From: Symbiodinium natans
Lineage: Eukaryota > Sar > Dinophyceae > Suessiales > Symbiodiniaceae
Reading direction: 5' to 3'
DNA: 64,000 nucleotides
Assembly (NCBI GenBank): GCA_905221605.1
Contig: CAJNDS010002736.1
Coordinates: 72,501-136,500 of the forward strand
Shown here piece by piece: positions 42,909 through 52,500 of this stretch; position 1 is the first letter of the stretch; every line of letters starts with the position of its first letter. A program made the position numbers and the translations under genes. The notes below the pieces were generated by a model that worked only from the letters and a program-made list of their open reading frames with translations, was not told the DNA's origin and did no database searches.

Positions 42909-43186
42909 GTGAGCTCGACGCTGGGCTGCTGCCACACGGACCCAGGGGTTAGGGTTTCGGGTTTCGGGTTTCGGGTTTAGGGTTTAGGGTTAGGGTTTAG
43001 TTCCCCAGCCCAGTTGCAAAAAGGGTTTAGGGTTTAAAGGGTTTGGGTTTATAGGGTGGAAGTTATCTTCTTTTTTTTCCAGAATGCTCCGCAGAAGGGT
43101 TCCCGTTTTAAAGTTGGGGGTCTGGGGGTTGGGAGGTTACCAAACGTCGTTGCGTTGTGTCTGTGTCCCTGGGGCGTTCCGAATGC

Positions 43187-43390
43187 GTCAAGCTAAGGGG
43201 GAGCTGCACAGGACACGTGTCCCCAGAGTGGAGTCACGTCAAGCTAAGGGGGAATTCCACAGGACGCGTGTCCCCGCGGCGTTCCGAATCCGTCAAGCTA
43301 AGGGGGAACTCCACAGGATGCGCGCCGCTGTGGCGTTCCACGCGGCGTTCCGACTCCGTCAAGCTAAGGGGGAACTCCACAGGGCACGCG
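43187..43390 (+). repeat. Four-copy repeat at the retroelement border
   Basis: GTCAAGCTAAGGGGGA with a following (A/G)(C/T)TCCACAGG occurs at 43,187, 43,238, 43,292 and 43,358, spaced 51-66 bp. GCGTTCCGA(A/C)T precedes three of them. It lies between the last telomere-like array and the ATAG-rich element, so it may belong to its leader or LTR. Confidence 0.85.
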
Positions 43391-43391
43391 T

Positions 43392-43500
43392 CCGTGGTGG
43401 TCCATGGTGGTGGTCCGTGGTGGTGGTACGTGGTGGTGGTGGTGGTACGTGGTGGTGGTGGTGGTGGTGGTGGTGGTGGTGGTGGTGGTGGTGGTGGTTC
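43392..43500 (+). repeat. TGG microsatellite
   Basis: Imperfect then perfect GGT/TGG triplets over about 100 bp; gives spurious poly-Trp and poly-Gly ORFs. Confidence 0.95.
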
Positions 43501-43600
43501 GTGGTGGGATGTGGGTGGGTGGTGTTTAGCACAAAGAGGTCAAGTTAATTTCATGGGGTGCGAACTTAGCTTGTACATTGATTTCGGGTTTGGCCCAGGG

Positions 43601-44332
43601 ATAGTGGACGTCCTCCTCGTGGATGAGCCTGGATAGAGTATGGACTTCGTGTCCGATCGCAGCCGCGAGCTGCTCAAGAAGGGCCCTTCTTAGACTTGTA
43701 GCAGCCGACTTTGTACAGTTTTCGCCCCCGTGGATAGTGTCCCTGTACGTGATGGATCCGATTAGCCAACTCGCAGCCGGAGGCCAGAGGAGCTAAAAGG
43801 ATCGGGCGTTGACGAGGGATAGATCCTTTTCCCTAACCTCGGGATAGTTATCTGTTCTCTTTACAACTCATAGCCGGAGGCCGGAGGATACTGAGGGCAG
43901 GTGGCTGTTCAGGTGAATATCGGGATAGGTGTACAACACGCAGCCGGACGGCTAGTGGATACATCTTGAGCGATAGGTTACCACCCCCTGGAGATAGCAA
44001 CTCTGGGGATCCTTCCGATAGTTAACGTCGGGAGTGGCTTGGAATACTTGGCTAGCTACCTCGTGTTCCCCGTTGACAGGGATACTGTTACTTCTGGTGC
44101 AGCATTACAACCTACAACTGTAAATATTCAACTTCTTTCTCCTCGTGTGGCCTGAGCTAGTTACTGGAACGGGTTGCGCAAGTTTTCATTGGTTTGGACA
44201 CTTCGCACAGGTTAAGAGCCTTGTTGCTTGGCCTGGACGAGCTGTTCGAGAAGTTTTCTTGGTATAGCGAAGAGGTACCACTTGCATAGCGAAGTTTTCC
44301 GCATTTGTCACTTGTGTTCGTTGACTGCAGCA
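43601..44332 (+). other. Retroelement leader / possible LTR part
   Basis: No long ORF before the ATG at 44,333. Contains repeated words such as CGCAGCCGGA and CTCATAGCCGGAGGCCGGAG, and about 11 ATAG motifs. It may include the LTR and primer-binding region, but no tRNA complement was recognised. Confidence 0.4.
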
Positions 44333-47285
44333 ATGTCCACACGTGATAGCATTGGGAGCAGTGAGTCTAGCGATAGTGATGTATTAGGAGTAGGGAATAG
44401 ATTTCTCGAGGACCAGGTACCTGCGGTCAATCAGGATGTGACCGCCGCCGATAGTCATGTGAGAAGCATAGCCGACGCCGAGAACGTGAACTTCATCGAC
44501 GACGGACGGAATAGTGGAAGGACAGGAATGGAGATGGATAGCAGTGCTGATAGAGATCGCCTCGGCCTCAGTTTCTCAGGACCGCTTACTGTAGACGTTA
44601 GGTCGAGTGCTGCGGATAGTATGTTAGTGCCAGGACCACCCCCAGGACTGACGGATAGAAACTTGGAGATCGTGGCGGCGATGGATAGTGTGGGGAGATC
44701 GGGAGGACTGGGCTATGCCGGAATAGCGGACACGTCGGGCACTCAGGGGAGGGACGCAGGCGAAGGATTGCAGGAGTTGCTCGCAATCCCGTCGATAGCA
44801 GATAGAGGGGATGCCGTGATGCAGCTCAGCATGCTTGCAAGCCGTCCTGTAGTATTCGATCCAGTCGTGGGAGCTACAGATTTACATGAGTATAGGGCTG
44901 GAAGAGGTGGGATAGAAGCGGGAAACGCTAGGACTCCGACGCTTGCTATCGAGGATCTGGCTGGAATAGGTGGAAGGCTGGAAGAGGGACCGTTCATCAT
45001 CCCCTCCGAGACTGTGTTCCACGGAACGGATTACGAGTCAACGGGAGGTGCCAAGGGAATCACCGGTTCCAGGATAGAAATGGCGATCGAGGATAGAGTG
45101 GATAGCCTTGCCGTGTCATCATCGTCAGATCACGATAGGACGATCAGGAGGAATGATGATGGAATAGATGCGATGATGAACAGTGGCGAGCTCGGTGCTG
45201 AAGGCGATCGCACGAGAAGTGCAGATAGCGGACATGGGATGGGCAGAGGGAATGGAGATGATCTCGTTCCAGGAGTGTATTCGAATAGTGCGACCACGAT
45301 TGGGAATGTCGGTGCCGATCCTACAGATCTGGAGTTAATAGCTAAGGGATCTTCAGCAGTAGCGCAGAACGCGATCAGTGAGAGCGATGATAGAGCGCTG
45401 TCTGTATTTTCATCTACAGGTCTCTCGGAGGCATCGCCAGGCGGGAACGTTGAAGCGTTGAAAGACGCGGGGATGGGTCAGACTACGACGATCGGAATAG
45501 AGTGGGGATCCCATGGGATCCGGAATACTCTCGAGGAAACGGGGGTCATCACTGATGTGGACTTTGCGAAGTTCTTCGCGGATCAGGGACCGGGAGACCC
45601 TGGATCAACGCCCCTGACGATGCACTCGGACTCGCAGGAGCGGTGGAACGCTGGGATATATGGTGCCGAGATCACAGGGGCAGAGAGCAGCAGGTCGCGA
45701 AAGATGTCGATGGGGTCGGATAGTGGACACTCAGGTGGTCGATCTACATCTTTGAAGAGGGATAGCCCGGGTGGATCGGAAGCTGGGCCCGGTGCCACGA
45801 ACAAGATAGGCAAGATGAATGAGGGACTGCGTAGACAGCGAGCGGAGCAGGCCGTTAAAGAGATGAACAAGATGGCCGGAAGCGTCCCCGCAGCAAAGAA
45901 GTCGAAATCGACCGAGGTCGGGGGACCGATCCATCAGGCAGGAATGATCACCCCGGATCAGGGTAGCGAGGGATGGGGCAATCGATCCCCGGCTCCACGA
46001 TCTCCTGGGATAGGTGGGCAGTACGAACATTTCGGGATCAATACTCCTCCTGAAGGACGAGGCAGGAACGATGAGATGAGGGCAACATCATCCCCACCCA
46101 GGCGGGCAAAGATGAGAGCTCCTGCTGATCCGGACAAGTCGTCGTTGGGAGAGATAGACGGCAGGATAGATGACTTACAGACGGTGGTTGTGGACACGCA
46201 GACCGACGTAGCCAAGCTTAAGGTGGCAAGCGAATGTGCAAGTGCAATTGCGAATAGCTCAGCGGAAAAGGCGGACGTCGTGAGCAAGAGATTGGTGGAA
46301 TGCGAGGAGGAGGTGAAGCACTGGAAAGGATGGATAGAGTCGCAGCAGATAGATACCAAAACAACGCTGTCGCAGGAGTTGAAAGAGATGAGTCGGATCA
46401 TGGACGGGAGCATCAGCGAGGATAGAATGGACGATGCAATGGCACCGCAACTGACCGAGGGAGCCATGCAGCTCGCACGGAGAATGAGACGGCAGGTTGA
46501 GAACGTGAAGGTGCTCAAGACCTCTGTTACGACTAGATTGAAGGGAGTGGAGGAACGATTGTCCACGGCGGAGCATTCAGCTGACGTGGCCAAACAGAGT
46601 ACCGGGACGAAGATCACCACGTTAGAGACAGGATTGAACGAGGTGAGACGTGGCATAGGTGTAGTCTTCTCGAGCATGCAAATGCGACATGAGAATGGAA
46701 CATGGAGGAACGAGAGACTGGATAAAGTAGAGACGGTTTTGAATAGACAATGGGACCAGATCAAGATAGCGGGCGAGGAACTAAGGAAGCTGAAGTCCAA
46801 GGGGAGCCAGAAAGCCGGAACAGATACGGCATCGTCGTCCCATTGCAACAGCCAAGGAAAAGGTCCTGGATGCGGATGCAGAGAACCTGGCGAGGGTCAC
46901 GGCACGTGCATAGATGGGGCAGTGCGGGGCGAAACCAAGAAGCTGAGTGTGGTTCTGGCGCAGAAGGAACACATAATGACCGTCGCGAGAGAGGTGATAA
47001 AGAACCGCAAAAGCGTGGCTGAGATTGTGGCGAACATGACAAAGGTTCACAAGACTTGCGAGAATGTCGCGGCAAGGACCGATCGGATGGATGAGAAGAG
47101 AAACGGAGAACAGGCCGGTGAAGGATACTGTGCGAAAGATGGAAAAGACAATGGAGTCAATGTCGAGCCGTATGATAGATGAGCAGAAGAGAGTCACGGG
47201 CGAATTTATCCTTGTCAATGCTCGAATTGATGAGAGCGCACGGAATGAAGGGGTAGGCAAGATGCGAGGAACAGCGCGGAGATAG
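44333..47285 (+). CDS. ORF1: coiled-coil protein of unknown function (with probable +1 shift near its end)
   Basis: The first in-frame ATG (GCAGCAATGTCC) begins MSTRDSIGSSESSDSD. The protein is Ser/Asp/Gly-rich and likely disordered for about 520 residues, then basic, then helical and charged from about residue 620 on (a likely coiled coil). Near residue 855 there is a Cys/His cluster (GKGPGCGCREPGEGHGTC). In the main frame it stops at 47,182, but the last 25 or so residues look out of frame. From about 47,100 the +1 frame reads VKDTVRKMEKTMESMSSRMI and runs to a stop at 47,285, matching the preceding coiled coil. It lies upstream of Gag, an unusual position. No family recognised; a structural or RNA-binding role is only a guess. 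Confidence 0.7.
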
Positions 47286-47299
47286 GAAAGCCACCGACC

Positions 47300-49450
47300 A
47301 TGTCACGCGGACGAGATAGTCACGGTGGGAGTGGGGGAGCCGACGGAAGAGCCAGGAGCGACAACGCCCGAGGAATAGAGGCTTCGAGGCCGGAGTCGGC
47401 AGGTCCTGTGATAGATCGAAGGATTGAGAACAGATGCATTGTGTTAGAACAGCAGGTGACCAAGATCACTAGTCAATTGCAGGGGTTGACCACTGTGAAT
47501 GAGCGGATCGTGAGGGAGAACGCTAGCCTGCTCAGTGAGATAGAAAGCATGAAGGGGGAGAACAAAGGAGTGACAGAGTCGGTAGTGCGGATGATTCGGG
47601 ATAATAGAGATGAGGTATCTAAGATGAGAGCGGATCTCGATCTTCGTAGTAGAGAAATGCTTGAGCTCAAAGAGAAGAACGAGCAGTTGGAGGCAACGGT
47701 ACGAGAGTATGAGCGGAGACTGGAGCAGGTGAAACGAAACGATAGCATTAAAGCAGAGCTGGATAGCATGTGGAATAGAATCGGTGAGATCGCCAAGCAG
47801 AGCTCCGAGTACGCCATGCCGGCGCCGGCTGCGGGAGGTGCTTCGAACGCTGGCTCCGCAAGACCAAGTGCCGGTGCCACGCCTGCGCCAAGTTCGTTTG
47901 GGGATAGAAGAGAGCATGGAAGAAAGGATAGACAAGGAGATGGAGGTCTGTTGGGGGAAGAGACTAGGATTAGAAGGTGCCCCGTCTGTGTTAGACAAGC
48001 AGAAATGATGATTGCATGCCATGGCTGCGGAAGAGAAGTGTGTGGTAATTGCTATGAGTACCATGATGACTTGTGCATGCTGTGCTCCACTGATAGAAGG
48101 GGATGCGATGCCGGAGGGTATGCAGGGACAGGACTTCCGAGGCCGCAGAGTGGACGCGATCATGAGGGGGACGATGCCAGATTCAGGAATCCGATAGGAG
48201 GAGGATACAGCAAGTTCAAGGACACCAGAGGGATGGAGAAATGCAACGAGATATCGATAGCGAAGGAGCCATCGTCCGGAGAAGTAGGACTGTGGCTGGG
48301 CGATGTGGCACATACCGCGAAGGCTGCGTATCTGTATGATGGGGACTATGCATACACGCAGGTACTGAAGGTACGCGAAAGGAGCGAAGCGATGATAGAC
48401 ATGGAACTCAAGTACCCTGCGCTAGAGAATCAGCTGTTTAGCGGATTGAAGAGAGCAATAAAGTCAGAGTCATTGTCAGCGAAGGTGAAGATGGAGATGT
48501 ACAAGACTCAGCAAGTGGGAGATGGAAAACCGATGACGGCCATGAGATTGCTTACGCTGATAGTAAAACATGTTGAGATCCCGATAGCTAAAGAGAGTCA
48601 GGTGCTGTACGATGGCCTGAGCAGCACGAAGGTTATGCATTTCCCGGGGAAGCCCGAAGAGGAGGCACTGGAGGAGTTCATGACTAGATGGGATCTGGCG
48701 CACACGAACCTTGTAGGGCTGAAAGGCAATACCTGGAGCGAGCAACAGCTGGGATGGATGTTGCATTCGAAGGTGCAGAGAGTTCAGGTGCTGAACCACG
48801 ATATTGAGGCATGGAGATTGCTTCCGGACGAGGCCAAGACGCACACCTGGTTGCGAAAGAGAATCAAGGATAGACTGGAAATGTGGAGAGCGGACAAGAA
48901 CATAGACGAGGCCTCAATGCGGGTGAGTCGACAGGCGTTCACGAGTGGGTATGCCGCGATGCCGGCTCAGCAGGGATCATATAGAGCGCCGGTGAATAGA
49001 AGAAGCGCGTACACTGATGATAGACCGAGGAGTTCATCGCCCGCAGGGGGAAATGGCTACGGAAGAGGGATATCTGTGGGAAGAGGCAGGGACGGACTTT
49101 CGCAGGCGGGGAGAGCTGATGACCCGAAGAATAGATATGGATCCAAGTCGCCGTTTGGAAAGAGAGGGGTCTGCTACCCCTATACGCGTGGAACGTGCCC
49201 GATGACTGCGGCGGACTGCAAGCATTCGCACGATATCTATCTGTATAGTCAGGCGGAAAAGGTCCTCAAGAAGGCGGGATACTGCTTTGAGCATTTTCGG
49301 TATGGCAGCTGTAGAAATGACAAGTGTAAAATGCTCCATGAGGCTATCCCGAATAGCATTAGGGAGGCATTTGAGACAGTAGAGATAGAACAGAAGGAGA
49401 CGAGGCCATCGAGTCCACATGCTGATGGTGAAGGGCCGAGTTTTCGCTAG
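47300..49450 (+). CDS. gag: ORF2: Gag-like protein with RING/PHD-like and CCCH zinc fingers
   Basis: ATG at 47,300, 716 codons. Residues about 35-165 form a long coiled coil (QLEATVREYERRLEQVKRND). Residues about 225-268 carry paired cysteines and histidine (CPVC, CHGCG, CGNCYEYH, CMLC), a RING/PHD/B-box-like metal site. Residues about 325-560 resemble a copia Gag capsid region (WLGDVAHTAKAAYLYDGDYA, LLTLIVKH, FMTRWDLAHTNLVGLKGNTW). Near the C-terminus two CCCH fingers follow (C-x7-C-x6-C-x3-H and C-x8-C-x4-C-x3-H), where classical copia Gags have a CCHC knuckle. The protein should assemble particles and bind RNA. The stop is at 49,448-49,450; the -1 frame is open across it into ORF3, suggesting a -1 shift as one way to make Gag-Pol. 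Confidence 0.85.
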   Translation: MSRGRDSHGGSGGADGRARSDNARGIEASRPESAGPVIDRRIENRCIVLEQQVTKITSQLQGLTTVNERIVRENASLLSEIESMKGENKGVTESVVRMIRDNRDEVSKMRADLDLRSREMLELKEKNEQLEATVREYERRLEQVKRNDSIKAELDSMWNRIGEIAKQSSEYAMPAPAAGGASNAGSARPSAGATPAPSSFGDRREHGRKDRQGDGGLLGEETRIRRCPVCVRQAEMMIACHGCGREVCGNCYEYHDDLCMLCSTDRRGCDAGGYAGTGLPRPQSGRDHEGDDARFRNPIGGGYSKFKDTRGMEKCNEISIAKEPSSGEVGLWLGDVAHTAKAAYLYDGDYAYTQVLKVRERSEAMIDMELKYPALENQLFSGLKRAIKSESLSAKVKMEMYKTQQVGDGKPMTAMRLLTLIVKHVEIPIAKESQVLYDGLSSTKVMHFPGKPEEEALEEFMTRWDLAHTNLVGLKGNTWSEQQLGWMLHSKVQRVQVLNHDIEAWRLLPDEAKTHTWLRKRIKDRLEMWRADKNIDEASMRVSRQAFTSGYAAMPAQQGSYRAPVNRRSAYTDDRPRSSSPAGGNGYGRGISVGRGRDGLSQAGRADDPKNRYGSKSPFGKRGVCYPYTRGTCPMTAADCKHSHDIYLYSQAEKVLKKAGYCFEHFRYGSCRNDKCKMLHEAIPNSIREAFETVEIEQKETRPSSPHADGEGPSFR

Positions 49451-49500
49451 GGGCGGGCCGAAACCCACAGGCCAGCGATGATAGTCAGGTATATGCGGCC

Positions 49501-52500
49501 ATGCCTGTGGTACGACAAGGGGATGATAGCGCCGAAGGCACGCTTAGGGGAATACTGGTGACGACGGCAGGCAGGGAGCGGGCGAAGAAGGGTAATAGAC
49601 GAGTCAAGGGGTTGGGCTCCGATGAAACGGGGATAGCAGGGCTAGATATATGCTACTGGAAGGGACACACGGCCGACAAGATGGTACGAAAATGCAAAAA
49701 CGTACACAAGAAGGGGTATGAACATGATGTGAAACGATATCCCGTGATTGAAGAGGCAAAGGCAAGGCTGCGCGGGATATCTCTGGCCGAAGAGGTCGTG
49801 CTGGACATACTAGCCGGGGAGCAAGGCGAGGAAGGTAAGGATGCATCAAGATTGGCTGACAGGATAGTGGAGGAATGCAGGAGAATAGGTATAGTCGACG
49901 AGAGGTTCCGCGTGGATAGTCGAGAGGATAGTCAGCCGGCGGCATCAGCACAGCATTGCCTGCCACCGGTAATGAGACGATGGATGATAGACTCGGGATG
50001 CGCTATGGATCTCATAGCAGAAGCAGACCTCACCCAGGACGAAAAAGATATGGCCATTGAGGCGAAGAAAGTGAGGTTCAACACCGCCAACGGCAACACC
50101 ACATCAAAGCAAGAGATCTGCATGGATATACAAGGGATGCCTGAGACAATGAGGATTAGAATGCTCGAGAGTACTCCCGCTGTTCTGTCGATGGGGAGGA
50201 GATGTATGAAAATGGGATATTCATTTCATTGGCTGGCGGGTGCTAACCCCGTGTTCGTCAAACCTGACTCGAGCCTGATAGTGCTAAAAGTCATCGGGGA
50301 TATTCCCTACATGGTGGATAGAACATCAACGGTCGTTAGCGAGAATGAGCGAAGTGACTATCACATCTATCCTGCGATGCCAGCGCCTCTTGCAATTGAA
50401 CTACCTGTGCGAGGAAATTCCAGTCCGAGGAAAATCGAAGAAAAACAGGATGAATGTAGCCCCAAAAGCGTGGACTCGGACACGGATAGAGACACCGAGG
50501 AGGAACCGATAGGAAAGGTCACAAACGACGATGGGAGGCTGCTGGACAAGTGGATGTTAACAGGTAATAAGGCGGTGTGTTTCCACAACAAACCAAGAAC
50601 GAAGACTTGCGATCCGTGGTTTGAGACACTGAAATTCCCAGAGATACATGCACTTGTACCGCGATTCGCCGAGCGGTGTAGATCCAAACGTGTGTACGAA
50701 GGTGGCAAAACCGTGGCGGAATGGATAGACTGGGTGGATAAGTGCAATGAGGGAGAGAGTAGAGACGCGGAGAAGGACTTATGGACAGGCAAGACCATGT
50801 TCAAGATAGAAGGGCTCACATTCGAAGGAGCGGATGCAGGAGAAGCGGTGCAGAGCGATAGCGCGAAGGTGAGAAAACATATCTTGAATAGAATGGCTGC
50901 GGACGAAAACGCGGGGCTAGATGACTTGATGATGATGCTGGACAAGAACATCGGTACCGGTGGCGAGGCAGAGACGCTAGTCGAGATGGCCAGGTGTTTA
51001 TGGCCACTTGCTCCTCAAGAGATACTTGACGGCGGAAAAGCACATAAACCCCAGGGAGAAACGAGACCTGAACTCATGAAGATAAGGAAAGCGATTGAAG
51101 GGAGCAGAAGGGTTATTGTGCACATTTGTTGTGGAAAGTCAAGGGGAAAGTTTGATGACATCGCAAGTGAATTAGGAATGAGTGTGATAGACATCGACAT
51201 GGAGGAGAACGTGCTGCGATCTGATACATGGTGGTGGCTAGTGAAGCTGGCTACAACCAATTTGGTATTTTGCTGGCTAGCCGGACCGCCTTGCAGAACG
51301 AGGTCCGTGATGAGATACAGAAGGCCTGGTCCGATTCCGCTTAGGTCGAGGAATGGACCGGAGAGGTGGGGGTACTCATTTATCAGTTGGGCACAGAAGC
51401 AGGAATGCCGTGACGACGATATCATCATACTGCGCGTGTGCATGCTTGTGGTGATAGGAAAGGCACGTCACCGACGATTGAGAGCCCCAACGATGTGTCT
51501 CATTGAGCAGCCCCAGGACCCCGAGACGTATTGGGATGATACGCCAGAAGGAGGATACGCATCATTGTGGGCGACAGAAGAATGGGATAGGACGAGTGCC
51601 ATCCTAGGAACGAAGCTGTTCAGTTTTGATCAGGGACCGATGGGACACTCTAGGAAAAAGCCGACGACGATAGCGACTGACGCAGAGTTGATAGGATGGG
51701 CGGTCAACCTTAGGGGACAGGGGACTGGAGCGACGAATGATAGCAGTGATAGAAGCAAGGGCGAGATGAGCGAATCGCAAAACTGGGCGGAGTGGGCACC
51801 GGGATTAGTGCGAGCCGTCAAGGAGACTATGCGCAAGCACTACCGAGTATCATCAGTGACCGGAAGGGAGATAGACGAGAAGAATAGGGAGACAACGATA
51901 GAACGAGATGATGGTGATGGACGGCTGAGAACGACGTTCTACTGCGCCGCGTGTAAGGCTGATTCATCCGGGGTATGCGGGTTTTGTGAAAGAATTTTGA
52001 GTCCTGAACAGATTGAGGCGGGACAAAGCGCACGCAATATGACGGATGTGGAGTTTCAGCTCATCCGAGGAATGAAGAAGAATCCGGATGACGGCCTACA
52101 GATAGCGGAGCAAGTCGTCGCTGCACCCGGCGAAGAAGAAAGCGCCGAAAACGGAGGCGAATTGGATTTTGATATAGATTTGCCCGGGATAGCCGACGAA
52201 GAACAGGCCAGAAAGGGAGTGGAAGAGCATCAGAAGGATGATAGCGCCGGAGACATGGGAGAAGTGGAACAAGCAGAGGCAGAAGTCGGACCTGCAGATC
52301 AGGTTCGAGTTGCGGATAGACTTGGCGAAGGGAAAGGGTCGAGCAAAACTGTGAGCATCAGGAGAGCAAGATATTCACCGGAGTATGCAAAATCGGCGGA
52401 ACACTTGCTCACGCATCTCCCAAAGAACATGCACTGCGTTGCTTGCCGACAAGGCAAAGCAATAAACGTACCCTTCAACAGGGGTGAAGGCATCACCGAC

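Noticed and set aside
1-43060. Chromosome end / true telomere
   Set aside because: Arrays are short, numerous, interstitial, in both orientations and between exons of one gene.
43084-43636. Two overlapping ORFs with poly-Trp or poly-Gly
   Set aside because: They run through the TGG microsatellite and the four-copy repeat.
44228-44332. ORF1 start at TTG 44,228
   Set aside because: Not a likely eukaryotic start; the first ATG is at 44,333.
45958-46848. Long minus-strand ORFs within the retroelement (also 47,444, 50,367, 52,299, 56,531, 57,108, 61,388)
   Set aside because: Shadows of the real + strand ORFs, favoured by the purine-rich strand and rare CTA/TCA/TTA.
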